A stretch of 64,000 nt of DNA from Betaproteobacteria bacterium (GCA_016861185.1 BOKW01000010.1:100296-164295); one strand, 5' to 3'. Counted from the stretch's first letter, positions 32,265-41,506 are shown. The notes: generated from the letters alone by a model not told the origin. A program made the numbers and translations.

Positions 32265-33053
32265 CTAGGCCTGCGCGCTCGTTGCGATCAGGTCGAAGTG
32301 ACGCGCGTAGCGCCGGTCGAGGCGATCGAGCGCGAGCAACACGAGGAAGTCGGCACTGTTGAATCCCGGGTCCCAGGCCGGTTCGCCGCAAACCTGCGCC
32401 CCGAGCCGCAGATAGCCCTTGATCAACGGCGGCAGTTCCGCGTGCGCAACGCGCTCGATCTGCTCGTGCGGAAACGGCAGGTGCGGGAACACGCGGTACT
32501 CGGGTGGCGTGAGATGGCGTTGTGCGGCGTCGCGGACGAACGCCGCCTGCAAGCCCCCGTCGGTGAGCGGCGTGCTCGCGCAGCCGATCAGGTGCCGGTA
32601 GCCGTGCGTCTTCATGTAGCGCGCCAGCGCCGCCCACAGCAGCATGATCGCCGGCCCCGAACGGTAGTCGCGATGCACGCAGGAGCGCCCGATTTCGATC
32701 ATCGTCGGGCGCAGGTGATCGAGCCGGCGCAGATCGAACTCCGCCTCCGAGTACAGCCGGCCGAACCGGCGCGCGCGGTGCGGCGGCAGCACGCGATAGG
32801 TGCCGACCACCCGCAGCGTATCGCGGTCGCGCACGACGATGTGATCGCAATATGCGTCGAACTCGTCGACGTCCAGCCCCGTGCCGCCGCCGATCAGTGC
32901 GCCCATTTCCTCCGCGAACACCTTGTAGCGCAGACGCTGCGCGTCCTCGATGACGAGCGCGCTGCGGGCCAGGCCGACGCTCAACCGGGGCGCGTGCGCC
33001 GGTTCGCCAAGGACGTGTCGGACGGATGTGGGCGTGCCCAAGTCTTCTTCCAT
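32265..33053 (-). CDS. OlsB-type GNAT acyltransferase (ornithine lipid synthesis, putative)
   Basis: 262 aa, first gene of the operon. The GNAT fold with an acyl-ACP-using signature is seen in AQRLRYKVFAEEMGALI, CDHIVVRDRDTLRVVGTYRV and MIEIGRSCVHRDYRSGPAIM. These match the OlsB/hemolysin-like group, in which OlsB N-acylates ornithine to start the phosphorus-free ornithine lipids. The partner O-acyltransferase OlsA is not in the window, so complete ornithine lipid synthesis cannot be claimed. An N-acyl amino acid of another kind is possible. A tandem Pho-box promoter lies 34 bases upstream, ending at 33087. Confidence 0.77.
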   Translation of the reverse strand: MEEDLGTPTSVRHVLGEPAHAPRLSVGLARSALVIEDAQRLRYKVFAEEMGALIGGGTGLDVDEFDAYCDHIVVRDRDTLRVVGTYRVLPPHRARRFGRLYSEAEFDLRRLDHLRPTMIEIGRSCVHRDYRSGPAIMLLWAALARYMKTHGYRHLIGCASTPLTDGGLQAAFVRDAAQRHLTPPEYRVFPHLPFPHEQIERVAHAELPPLIKGYLRLGAQVCGEPAWDPGFNSADFLVLLALDRLDRRYARHFDLIATSAQA

Positions 33054-33086
33054 CGTGCAATCACTTCGGTCGTGAGAACGGCCGCG

Positions 33087-33142
33087 ACGCTAGGCGACGC
33101 AAGTGACGATCGCGTGTCCCGCGGTTGACGGGTCGATGACAA
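33087..33142 (-). promoter_or_regulatory. Tandem Pho-box promoter of the lipid-remodelling operon
   Basis: Read on the minus strand from 33142, half-sites occur every 11 bases: TTGTCAT, CGAC, CCGTCAA, CCGC, GGGACAC, GCGA, TCGTCAC (ending at 33103). Three of the four carry GTCA at the PhoB position. Ten bases further lies TAGCGT (33092-33087), the same box-to--10 spacing as at pstS. The OlsB-like start is at 33053. Confidence 0.7.
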
Positions 33143-33169
33143 TTGCGGCGCGATCGACGCCGGGGCGCG

Positions 33170-33203
33170 CTGCAACGCTGCGGTCATCTTCGCTCGCGAC
33201 ACT
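33170..33203 (+). promoter_or_regulatory. Possible Pho box before phoX
   Basis: CTGCAAC (33170-33176), GCTG, CGGTCAT (33181-33187), then 10 bases and GACACT (33198-33203) as a weak -10. The second half-site differs from CTGTCAT at one base and the first at three. The position is right for phoX (ATG 33229, GGAGG at 33218-33222). Confidence 0.42.
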
Positions 33204-33228
33204 GCAGGCCTTTCGACGGAGGCCAAAG

Positions 33229-35463
33229 ATGTCACGGCAGGAAGATCTCGATACGAATCGATCGAACAATGCGCACATCGATGACGTGATTCAGGCGCAG
33301 CTGGCCGACCCGGGCCGGCGCACCGTGCTCAAAGGCACCGGCGCGTGGGCCGCGTTGTCGTTCCTCGGCGGATCGACGGCGCTGGTCGCCGGCTGCGGCG
33401 GCGGCAGGGAACAGACCGTTGCGGCGGAGGCGACACCGACCGCGGTCGACATCGAAGGGCGGCGCCCGCAGCGGCGGCCGGATGCGCTGCGCTTCAGCGC
33501 AGTCGCCAAGAGCCTCGCCGACGACGTCGTCCTCGCCGACGGCTACTCGCTGCAGGTTCTCTATCGGCTAGGCGATCCGATCGCTGCCGGCGTCGGCGCC
33601 TATCGCAATGACGGCACGGACGCGGCCGCGAGCTTTGCGGTTCGCGCCGGCGACCATCACGACGGCATGCATTACTTCGGCATGCTGCCCAACGGCAAGT
33701 GCGGCAAGAACGAATCGGACCGCGGGCTGCTGTGCATCAACCACGAGGCCATCACGCCGATGTTTCTGCATGCCAACGGCGTGACCACGGAGGGCAGCGG
33801 CACCGCGCAGCACCGTACGGCAGCGGAAGAGGTGTTGCGCGAGTTTTACGTGCACGGCGTCAGCATCATCGAGGTCGGGCGCGACAAGCGGACCTTCGAA
33901 GTGACGTACCGGCAGGACTCGCCGTTCAATCGCCGCATCCACACGCTGACGCCGATGAAACTGTCAGGCCCGGCGGCGGGTACGCCGTACATGGTGACGA
34001 AGTACTCGCCCGACGGCACGCGCACGCGCGGCACCGTGAACAACTGCGCCAACGGCTACACGCCGTGGGGTACGTACCTTGCGTGCGAGGAGAACTGGGC
34101 CGGCTACTTCCGCCGCATCGCCGCCATCGATAACCCGAAGCGCACGCCGAAGGAACTCGTCGCGCTCGCGCGCTACGGCGTGGCCGGCAACGGGCGCGAA
34201 CTGTGGGCGACGGTGACGCCGGACACCGCCGACGACCTGTACGGCCGCTGGAACGCCGAGGTGCGCGGCGCCACAGCGGCCGACGACTATCGCAACGGCC
34301 CGAACACGTACGGCTGGAACGTCGAGATCGATCCGTTCGATCCGGACTCGACACCGAAGAAGCGCACCGCGATGGGCCGCTTCGCGCACGAAGGGGCGTG
34401 GCCGGCGAAGGTCGAGGCCGGCAAGCCGCTGGTCTGGTACATGGGCTGCGACGCGCGCAACGAGTACATCTACAAGTACGTGTCGAACCGGCCGTGGAAT
34501 CCGGCCGACGCCAATGACGGCCTGGCCGCCGGCGACAAGTACCTCGACGACGGCAAGCTGTATGTGGCGCGCTTCAACGCGGACGGCACCGGGCAGTGGT
34601 TGCTGCTGGACATCGACGAGCCCGCGATCAGGAACTATGTGGCATACGCGTTCGCCGATCAGGCCGACGTGCTGATCAACGCGCGGCTAGCGGCCGACGC
34701 GGTCGGCGCGACCAAGATGGACCGGCCGGAGTGGGGCGCGGTCGATCCGGTCACCGGAGCCGTCTACATGACGCTGACCAACAACAACGCGACGCTGCGC
34801 TCGCTGGCCGCGACCGACGCCGCCAACCCGCGTCACTACAACGACGTGCGCACGAACGGCGTCAATCAACGTGGCAATCCGAACGGCCACATCGTCCGCT
34901 GGCAGGAACGCTCGCCGGACGCGACCCGCTTCGACTGGGACATCTATCTGTTCGGCGCGCGCAGCACGGCCGACGCGGTCAACGTCAACGTCTCTGGGCT
35001 GACGGCGGACAACGACTTCTCCAGCCCGGACGGGCTGTGGTTCAGCACGGCGACCAACATCTGCTGGATCCAGACCGACGACGGCGCCTACACCGACGTG
35101 ACCAACTGCATGCTGCTGGCGGCGCTGCCGGGCGCGGTCGGCGACGGCGGCGTGAAGACGATCACCAACACCGACGCCACGGGTAACGCCAGGCAGGTGC
35201 AGACGTTCGTCGGCGCGCAACCGGGCGCGAGGCTCAAGCGCTTCCTGGTCGGGCCCGTCGAGTGCGAGATCACGGGGCTGGCGGAAACGCCGGACGGCAA
35301 GACGCTGTTCGTCAACATCCAGCATCCGGGCGAGGACACGGCGCCTGCGAACATCAGCAATCCGACGCTGTACTCGAGCCACTGGCCCGACGGCGGGCCG
35401 GCGCGGCCGCGCTCGGCGACGGTGGCGATCACCCGGAAGGACAAGGGTCCGATCGGACTTTGA
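33229..35463 (+). CDS. phoX: PhoX family alkaline phosphatase
   Basis: A 744-aa exported phosphatase of the PhoX (DUF839) family. These enzymes use iron and calcium and release phosphate from organic esters. The N-terminus has a twin-arginine motif (GRRTVLKG) and a hydrophobic stretch ending ALVAGC, which reads as a lipobox, so the protein may be a Tat-exported lipoprotein. Family blocks include CINHEAITPMFLH, GVSIIEVGRDK, NNCANGYTPWGTYLACEENW, GRFAHEGAW, WYMGCDARNEYIYKYVS and SPDGLWFSTATNICWIQTDD. ATG 33229 is supported by GGAGG at 33218. It diverges from the Pho-box-controlled lipid operon. The earlier open frame to 33103 lies over promoter sequence. Confidence 0.93.
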   Translation: MSRQEDLDTNRSNNAHIDDVIQAQLADPGRRTVLKGTGAWAALSFLGGSTALVAGCGGGREQTVAAEATPTAVDIEGRRPQRRPDALRFSAVAKSLADDVVLADGYSLQVLYRLGDPIAAGVGAYRNDGTDAAASFAVRAGDHHDGMHYFGMLPNGKCGKNESDRGLLCINHEAITPMFLHANGVTTEGSGTAQHRTAAEEVLREFYVHGVSIIEVGRDKRTFEVTYRQDSPFNRRIHTLTPMKLSGPAAGTPYMVTKYSPDGTRTRGTVNNCANGYTPWGTYLACEENWAGYFRRIAAIDNPKRTPKELVALARYGVAGNGRELWATVTPDTADDLYGRWNAEVRGATAADDYRNGPNTYGWNVEIDPFDPDSTPKKRTAMGRFAHEGAWPAKVEAGKPLVWYMGCDARNEYIYKYVSNRPWNPADANDGLAAGDKYLDDGKLYVARFNADGTGQWLLLDIDEPAIRNYVAYAFADQADVLINARLAADAVGATKMDRPEWGAVDPVTGAVYMTLTNNNATLRSLAATDAANPRHYNDVRTNGVNQRGNPNGHIVRWQERSPDATRFDWDIYLFGARSTADAVNVNVSGLTADNDFSSPDGLWFSTATNICWIQTDDGAYTDVTNCMLLAALPGAVGDGGVKTITNTDATGNARQVQTFVGAQPGARLKRFLVGPVECEITGLAETPDGKTLFVNIQHPGEDTAPANISNPTLYSSHWPDGGPARPRSATVAITRKDKGPIGL

Positions 35464-35487
35464 GCGGCGCCGGCGACGCTCTGCGGG

Positions 35488-35516
35488 CGGGGGCTGCGGC
35501 CCCCGTCGCGCTTTTG
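35488..35516 (+). terminator. Probable terminator of phoX
   Basis: CGGGGGC (35488-35494), loop TGCG, GCCCCCG (35499-35505), then TCGCGCTTTT. The stem is good but the T-run is short and displaced by six bases. Confidence 0.55.
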
Positions 35517-35609
35517 GGCCGACGGCGAAACGCGGCGATGATTTAGCATGCACGGCATCGACCGACCGCAAACGTGGTCGGGGCAAGCGATCGAAAAGGT
35601 GATGCGTGC

Positions 35610-36164
35610 ATGAGTAAAGCGTTCGTCAAGGAAGTCGAGGCGGACGAGGACGAACTCGAAGCGCCCCCGCTTCCGACCGGCACCAAGAACTACATCACGC
35701 CTGCAGGCTACCGGCGCCTGAAGGACGAACTGGTCCAGCTTCTGAACGTCGAGCGGCCCGAGGTGGTTCGCACGGTCTCGTGGGCAGCCTCGAACGGCGA
35801 CCGGTCCGAAAACGGCGACTACATCTACGGCAAGAAGCGGCTGCGCGAAATCGACCGGCGGATCCGCTTCCTGACCAAACGCCTCGACAGCGCCGAGGTC
35901 GTCGACCCGGCGGTGCGCGCCCGCAGCGGCGAGGGCACGGACCAGATCTTCTTCGGCGCGACCGTGCGCTACGCCAATGCGCGCGGGGAAGAGCACGAGA
36001 TCACGATCGTCGGCATCGACGAGGTCGATCCGGCGCGCGGTCACGTGAGCTGGATATCGCCGATCGCCAAGGCACTGCTGAAGGCGCGCGAAGGGGACAC
36101 TGTGCAGCTGCGCACGCCGGCGGGCGTCGAGACGCTCGACGTGCTCGAAGTGCGCTACCGCTAG
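35610..36164 (+). CDS. greB: Transcription elongation factor GreB
   Basis: GreB (184 aa) reactivates arrested RNA polymerase. It is distinguished from the window's GreA by the block YITPAGYRRLKDELVQLLNVERPEVVRTVSWAASNGDRSENGDYIYGKKRLREID; in particular AASNGDRSENGDYIYGKKR is GreB-type. The acidic tip D and E are intact. About 30 acidic N-terminal residues precede the coiled coil, longer than E. coli GreB but common in Burkholderiales. ATG 35610 has AAGGTGA upstream. Its TAG shares the palindrome CTAG with the stop of the convergent spoT. Confidence 0.95.
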   Translation: MSKAFVKEVEADEDELEAPPLPTGTKNYITPAGYRRLKDELVQLLNVERPEVVRTVSWAASNGDRSENGDYIYGKKRLREIDRRIRFLTKRLDSAEVVDPAVRARSGEGTDQIFFGATVRYANARGEEHEITIVGIDEVDPARGHVSWISPIAKALLKAREGDTVQLRTPAGVETLDVLEVRYR

Positions 36165-38479
36165 GCTTCCTCGCCCGCGCCCGAGCGCGCGGTCGACCGT
36201 ACGCGCAGCACGCGCGACACCTGCTTGATCCGCCGCAGCGCGCGCACGACGCGTGCGAGATGCTGGCGGTCGCGCACCTGGATCTTGAAGTGGATCACGA
36301 CGACCTCGGCGTCTTCGTCGTCGATGTGCACGTTCAGGATGTTCGAGTCCGCCTCGGCGATCGCCACCGCGATGCGGCCGAGCACGCCGCGCTGATTCTG
36401 CGCGCCGATGTCGATGTTGACCGCGAAGGTGCCGCTGGTCTCCTCGGCCCATTGCAGGTCGATCCAGCGCTCCGGGTCGGCGCGGCGCGCGCGCTGCGCA
36501 TTCGCGCAGTCGGCCTGGTGCACGGCGAGCCCCTGGTCCTTGCGCATGTGGCCGACGATCGCGTCGCCCGGAATCGGGCAGCAGCAGTTGGCCATCTGCA
36601 CCGCCATGCCTTCGGTGCCGCGGATCACGACCGGCGCGGCCGCGCTGCGCGTGCGTTCGCTCCCCGTGCCGCCTTCGGTTTCGGCTCCCAGCAGAAGCTG
36701 GCGCGCGACGACCGCGGCGAGCCGGCGGCCCAGCCCGATGTCGGCGAGGATCTCGTCGCGATCTCTCGCCTGCGCCTCGCGGATCAGCGCTTCCCAGCGC
36801 CCGGGCGGCACGCGCTCGAGCGGCAGGTCGAGCTGCAGCGCCGCCTGCGCCAGCAGGCGTTCGCCGAGCTCAACCGATTCCTCGCGCTTCATCGTGCGCA
36901 GGAAGTGGCGGATCTCGGCGCGCGCCTTGCCGGTGCGCACGAACGCGAGCCAGCTCGGGTTGGGACGCGCGACCGGGCCGGTGACGATCTCGACGACGTC
37001 GCCATTGCGCAGCTCGGTGCGCAACGGCTGGATCTCGCCGTTGACGCGCGCCGCGACGCACTTGTTGCCGATGTCGGTGTGGATGCTGTAGGCGAAGTCG
37101 ACCGGCGTGGCGCCGCGCGGCAGCGAGACGATCTTGCCCTTCGGCGTGAACACGTAGACCTTGTCGGGGAACAGGTCGACCTTGATGTTCTCCATCAGCT
37201 CGGTCGAGTCGCCCGTCTGGCTCTGGATCTCGAGCAGCGACTGCAGCCACTGGTGCGTGCGCGACTGCAGTTCGGACAGCGAGGTCGCGTCGTCCTTGTA
37301 CAGCCAGTGCGCCGCCACGCCGGACTCGGCGACGTGGTGCATCTCCTTCGTGCGAATCTGAAACTCGACCGGCGTTCCGTACGGCCCGATCAGCGTCGTG
37401 TGCAGCGACTGATAGCCGTTGACCTTCGGGATCGCGATGTAGTCCTTGAAGCGCCCCGGCACCGGCTTGAACAGCGCGTGCAGCGCGCCCAGCGCCAGAT
37501 AACACTCGGCGCGGGTGGCCACGACGATGCGGAAGCCGTAGACGTCGAGCACCTCGGAGAACGACAGGTGCTTTTCCTCCATCTTGCGGTAGATGCCGTA
37601 CAGCGTCTTCTCGCGGCCGTACACCTCGGCGCGCAGCTTGGCGTTCGACAGCGCCTTGCGCACCGATTGCAGGATCTTGCCGAGCACTTCGCGCCGGTTG
37701 CCGCGCGCGGCCAGCACGGCCTTCTGCAGCACGCGGTAGCGCAACGGGTGGATGCGAGCGAAGCTCTGCTCCTGCAGCTCGCGGTAGATCGCGTTCAGCC
37801 CGAGCCGGTGCGCGATCGGCGCGTAGATGTCGAGCGTCTCGCGCGCGATGCGCCGGCGCTTGTCGGGATCCATCGCGTCGAGCGTGCGCACGTTGTGCAG
37901 CCGGTCGGCGAGCTTGATCAGGATGACGCGCACGTCGCGCGCCATCGCCAGCAGCATCTTGCGGAAGCTCTCGGCCTGCGCCTCCTCGTTCGAATCGAAG
38001 CGCAGCCGGTCGAGCTTGGAGACGCCGTCGACCAGCTCCGCCACGGTGGTGCCGAAGCGCTCGACCAGTTCCTGTTTGCGCACGCCCGAGTCCTCGAGCA
38101 CGTCGTGCAGCAGCGCGGCCTGGATCGCCGCGGCGTCAAGCTTCCACTCGGTCAGGATCTCGGCGACCGCGATCGGGTGCGTGATGTACGGCTCGCCGCT
38201 CTTGCGGAACTGGCCCAGGTGCGCCGCGTCGGAGAAGCGGTAGGCCTCCTTGATGCGCTGGACGTCGGCCGACGGGAGATAGCGCTTCAGCCGGTCCGTC
38301 AGCTCGCCGAAGCTGACCACGCCCGCCGGCACGCCGGCTTCGGCCGCCTCGCTGTCGGCGCGCCAGACGGCCTTGCCGGCCTTGCGCAAGGCTTCGGCGG
38401 CGCGGCGCGCGAATCCGCTCGGCGTGTAGCCCGCCGGCAGATCGGGTGAGGGAGGATTCGAGGTCGCCATACGGAACAA
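36161..38479 (-). CDS. spoT: Bifunctional (p)ppGpp synthetase/hydrolase SpoT
   Basis: A long RSH protein (772 aa) that makes and degrades the alarmone (p)ppGpp. The hydrolase domain has HPIAVAEILTEWKLD and the HD pair in ALLHDVLEDSG. The synthetase domain has REKTLYGIYRKMEEKHLSF, VYGFRIVV and KVNGYQSLHTTLIG. A TGS domain (VYVFTPKGKIVSLPRGATPVDFAYSIH, in part) and a C-terminal ACT domain (VNIDIGAQNQRGVLGRIAVAI) follow. The intact HD motif argues for SpoT rather than RelA. The start may be ATG 38470 (MATSNPPS). rpoZ and gmk lie just upstream, the standard spoT-rpoZ-gmk group. Confidence 0.96.
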   Translation of the reverse strand: MFRMATSNPPSPDLPAGYTPSGFARRAAEALRKAGKAVWRADSEAAEAGVPAGVVSFGELTDRLKRYLPSADVQRIKEAYRFSDAAHLGQFRKSGEPYITHPIAVAEILTEWKLDAAAIQAALLHDVLEDSGVRKQELVERFGTTVAELVDGVSKLDRLRFDSNEEAQAESFRKMLLAMARDVRVILIKLADRLHNVRTLDAMDPDKRRRIARETLDIYAPIAHRLGLNAIYRELQEQSFARIHPLRYRVLQKAVLAARGNRREVLGKILQSVRKALSNAKLRAEVYGREKTLYGIYRKMEEKHLSFSEVLDVYGFRIVVATRAECYLALGALHALFKPVPGRFKDYIAIPKVNGYQSLHTTLIGPYGTPVEFQIRTKEMHHVAESGVAAHWLYKDDATSLSELQSRTHQWLQSLLEIQSQTGDSTELMENIKVDLFPDKVYVFTPKGKIVSLPRGATPVDFAYSIHTDIGNKCVAARVNGEIQPLRTELRNGDVVEIVTGPVARPNPSWLAFVRTGKARAEIRHFLRTMKREESVELGERLLAQAALQLDLPLERVPPGRWEALIREAQARDRDEILADIGLGRRLAAVVARQLLLGAETEGGTGSERTRSAAAPVVIRGTEGMAVQMANCCCPIPGDAIVGHMRKDQGLAVHQADCANAQRARRADPERWIDLQWAEETSGTFAVNIDIGAQNQRGVLGRIAVAIAEADSNILNVHIDDEDAEVVVIHFKIQVRDRQHLARVVRALRRIKQVSRVLRVRSTARSGAGEEA

Positions 38480-38529
38480 GCTGCGTCGCTACGCTAGCGC
38501 GCTCGTTCCGTGGAGGCAACGCGCGCTGC

Positions 38530-38733
38530 TTACGTGGGCACCTTGCGCAGCATCTCAATGCCGACCTTCTGCGCGGCGATCTCGCGCAGCGCCGCGACCG
38601 GCGGCTTGTCCTTCGTGTCGATCTTCGGCGCGTGCCCCTGTGCGAGCTGGCGCGCGCGGTAGGCGGCGGCGAGCGCGAGCTGGAAGCGGTTGGGAATGTG
38701 CTTCAGGCAGTCTTCGACGGTGATCCGGGCCAT
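38530..38733 (-). CDS. rpoZ: RNA polymerase omega subunit
   Basis: Omega (67 aa) helps assemble RNA polymerase and forms part of one ppGpp binding site. [19 protein letters not shown], the [14 protein letters not shown] helix and [16 protein letters not shown] are canonical. It sits between gmk and spoT on the minus strand, 50 bases before spoT. Confidence 0.97.
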   Translation of the reverse strand: MARITVEDCLKHIPNRFQLALAAAYRARQLAQGHAPKIDTKDKPPVAALREIAAQKVGIEMLRKVPT

Positions 38734-38810
38734 GGGCGTTCCGATGCAAGTGTTTGAGTCGGCGCGATTTTACCCCGGTTCGCCGCGCGGATGGCCGCCG
38801 CCGCGCGAGT

Positions 38811-39458
38811 TCAAAGCGGAATGCCGAGCTGCGCGAACAACTCGTGATGGCGCGCCGCCTGGCTGGCGTAGCGCAGTCGCGCGGCGGTGACGATCGCGGT
38901 CAGTTCGGCGAGCGCGCGGTCGAAGTCCTCGTTGATGATCACGTAGTCGAACTCCGGCGCGTGCGCGATTTCGCTGCCTGCCGCGAGCAGGCGGCGGGCG
39001 ATGACCTGCGGCGAATCCTGCCCGCGCTTGTGCAGCCGCTTTTCGAGCGCGTCGATCGAGGGCGGCAGGATGAAGATTCCGAGCGCGTGTGCAAACGCCG
39101 CCTTGACCTGGCGCGCGCCCTGCCAGTCGATCTCCAGCAGCACGTCGCGGCCCTCGCGCATGCGCTCCTCGATCCACAGCCGCGAGGTCGCGTAGAAGTT
39201 GCCGTGCACCTCGGCGCTTTCGAGGAACTCGCCGCGCGCGCGCCGCGCCTTGAAGTCCTCGACCGGGACGAAGTGGTACTCGCGGCCGTCGGTCTCGCCC
39301 GGCCGCGGCGGCCGCGTCGTGTACGACACCGAAAGCTGGATCGCGGCGTCCTTCGCGAGCAACGCGTTGACCAGCGTCGACTTGCCGGCGCCCGAAGGTG
39401 CGACGACCAGGAAGATGTTGCCGGCGATCCGCCCGTTCGGACCCTGCGCTTGGCTCAT
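38811..39458 (-). CDS. gmk: Guanylate kinase
   Basis: Gmk (215 aa) phosphorylates GMP to GDP. The P-loop is [14 protein letters not shown]. The GMP-binding block reads [19 protein letters not shown] followed by [27 protein letters not shown] (in part: [16 protein letters not shown]). [15 protein letters not shown] and [14 protein letters not shown] complete the signature. It starts 4 bases after the yicC stop and is probably co-transcribed with yicC, rpoZ and spoT. Confidence 0.97.
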   Translation of the reverse strand: MSQAQGPNGRIAGNIFLVVAPSGAGKSTLVNALLAKDAAIQLSVSYTTRPPRPGETDGREYHFVPVEDFKARRARGEFLESAEVHGNFYATSRLWIEERMREGRDVLLEIDWQGARQVKAAFAHALGIFILPPSIDALEKRLHKRGQDSPQVIARRLLAAGSEIAHAPEFDYVIINEDFDRALAELTAIVTAARLRYASQAARHHELFAQLGIPL

Positions 39459-39462
39459 GCCG

Positions 39463-40365
39463 CTACTCCAGGTTCTGGATCTGTTCGCGCATCTGCTCGA
39501 TCAGGATCTTCAGTTCGACCGCGGCGTGGGTCATCTCGATCGCGGACGCCTTCGAGCCGAGCGTGTTCGCCTCGCGGTTCAGCTCCTGCATCAGGAAGTC
39601 GAGCCGGCGGCCGACGGCGCCGCCGGCGGCGAGCACGCGCCGAACCTCGGCGACGTGGGTCGACAGGCGCTTCAGCTCCTCGTCGACGTCGGCGCGCAGT
39701 CCGTACAGCGTGACTTCCTGCCGGATGCGGTCGGCGATCTCCTCGCGCGTCAGCGTCGCGTTGGCCGCCAGCGCCGGCGCGAGCGTCTGGTTCAGGCGCT
39801 CGAGCAGCTTGCGCTCCATCGCCGCAACCAGCTCCGGCACGCGCGGGCGCAGCTGCGCGACGATCGCGTCGATGCCGTCGCAGCGCGCGAGCAGCGCGGC
39901 GGCGAGCGCCGCACCTTCGCGCGTGCGCGTGGCCTGCAGTGCGTCGAGCGCTTCGCCGACGGCGGCCAGCACCGCTGCGCGCAACTCGTCGGCGTCGGCG
40001 CCCGCGGACTCGACCACGCCGTGCCACGCGAGGACTTCGCCGACCGCGAGCGGCGCGACCTCGGGCAGCGCGGCGCGCACCTCGCGCGCGAGCTGCGCGA
40101 GCTGCGCCAGCGCGGTCGCGTTGATGCGCGGCGCCTGCGCCGCCGTTTGCCGCTGCAAGCCGACGCGGCAATCGACCTTGCCGCGCGCGAGCCGCTGCGC
40201 GATCGCCTCGCGCACGGCCTGTTCGAAAGGGCGCAACTCCTCGGTCACGCGCAGCGACAGATCGAGGAAGCGCGCGTTGACCGATCGCACGTCGACCGCA
40301 ACGACGCCCAGCGAAGTCTCGCGATTCGCGACCGCGAATCCCGTCATGCTCGCGACGACCGTCAT
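39463..40365 (-). CDS. yicC: YicC family protein (endoribonuclease family)
   Basis: 300 aa. The N-terminal YicC domain starts [15 protein letters not shown] with [16 protein letters not shown]. The C-terminal DUF1732 part has [39 protein letters not shown] (in part) and the closing [18 protein letters not shown]. coli YicC is reported to be an endoribonuclease acting on a small RNA. Pairing with gmk is widespread. ATG 40365 is chosen because homologs begin with the MTGF segment; the open frame continues far upstream over the divergent kinase gene. Confidence 0.93.
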   Translation of the reverse strand: MTVVASMTGFAVANRETSLGVVAVDVRSVNARFLDLSLRVTEELRPFEQAVREAIAQRLARGKVDCRVGLQRQTAAQAPRINATALAQLAQLAREVRAALPEVAPLAVGEVLAWHGVVESAGADADELRAAVLAAVGEALDALQATRTREGAALAAALLARCDGIDAIVAQLRPRVPELVAAMERKLLERLNQTLAPALAANATLTREEIADRIRQEVTLYGLRADVDEELKRLSTHVAEVRRVLAAGGAVGRRLDFLMQELNREANTLGSKASAIEMTHAAVELKILIEQMREQIQNLE

Positions 40366-40482
40366 CGTGCTTCCGGTTTTCTCGTGCTTTTCGTCGGTTC
40401 GCCGCGCGCTGTCGGCAGGGTCGTATTCGCTAGAATCCGCACGGAATTTTTCCGCGGACGCGGTCGAACGAGACGCAGCGGC

Positions 40483-41478
40483 ATGGCGACCCAGAACAAC
40501 GCATCGTTGCCCGAAGGCCTCGAGGTCGGCGGCTACCGCATTGTAAAGAAGATCTCCAGCGGCGGATTCTCGATCGTCTATCTCGCCACCGACGAGCAAG
40601 GCAACTCGGTCGCGATCAAGGAGTACATGCCGGCCGCGCTGGCGCAGCGCAAGCCCGGCGAGTTCTCGCCGTACGTCGCGCCGGAGAATCTGAACACCTA
40701 CCGCATCGGCCTGAAGTGCTTCTTCGAGGAGGGCCGCGCGCTCGCGTCGATCTTCCATCCGAACATCGTGCGCGTGGTCAACTTCTTCCGCGCCAACGAC
40801 ACGGTGTACATGGTGATGCACTACGAGTCGGGGCGCTCGTTGCAGGAACACATCATCCGCAACCGCAGCAAGGAGCAGAAGGACGTGCTGTCCGAGCGCT
40901 TCATCCGCCGCGTGTTCACGCAGGTGATGAACGGGCTGCGGGAGGTGCATTCGAACCGCCTGCTGCACCTGGACGTCAAGCCGGCCAATATCTACCTGCG
41001 GATGGACGGCACGCCGATCCTGCTCGACTTCGGCGCCGCGCGGCAGACGCTGCAACGGGACATCAGCAAGACGTATCCGATGTACACGCCGGGATTCGCC
41101 GCGCCGGAGCTGTACAAGCGCGACGCCGAACTGGGGCCGTGGACCGACGTGTACTCGATCGGCGCGTGCATCTACGCGTGCATGTCGGGCATGCCGCCGC
41201 AGGAGTCCGACCAGCGGCTCAAGGACGACAAGATGCCGCAGGCGCTGCGTTCGTTCCGCGGGCTGTACTCGTCGCAGTTGATCTCGATGGTCGAACGCTG
41301 CCTGCGGCTGAACTCGCTCGAACGCCCGCAGACGATCTATGCGGTGCAGAAGGAGCTCGTCAACAACGTGCCCGACCGGCCGGAGTTCTCGTTCATGGAA
41401 CGCGCCGGCGCGCGCTTCCGGCACGTGCAGGAGCGCCTTTCGCGTTTCATGAGGGATCACAACATCACCTGGTTCTAG
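40483..41478 (+). CDS. Hanks-type serine/threonine protein kinase
   Basis: A 331-aa cytosolic kinase. The glycine-rich loop is ISSGGFSIVYLA, the ATP lysine is in VAIKEYMPAA, the catalytic loop is HLDVKPANIYL, the Mg-binding motif is LLDFGAARQT and the activation segment ends YTPGFAAPELY. The catalytic loop reads H-L-D rather than H-R-D, so it is a non-RD kinase. No transmembrane or sensor domain follows. A PP2C phosphatase gene starts 28 bases downstream. TAGAAT at 40431-40436 could be the -10 (CGCTAGAAT), with a poor -35. Targets are unknown. Confidence 0.94.
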   Translation: MATQNNASLPEGLEVGGYRIVKKISSGGFSIVYLATDEQGNSVAIKEYMPAALAQRKPGEFSPYVAPENLNTYRIGLKCFFEEGRALASIFHPNIVRVVNFFRANDTVYMVMHYESGRSLQEHIIRNRSKEQKDVLSERFIRRVFTQVMNGLREVHSNRLLHLDVKPANIYLRMDGTPILLDFGAARQTLQRDISKTYPMYTPGFAAPELYKRDAELGPWTDVYSIGACIYACMSGMPPQESDQRLKDDKMPQALRSFRGLYSSQLISMVERCLRLNSLERPQTIYAVQKELVNNVPDRPEFSFMERAGARFRHVQERLSRFMRDHNITWF

Positions 41479-41506
41479 CGGTTCTCGTCGCGGAGGCGGC
41501 GCGCGC

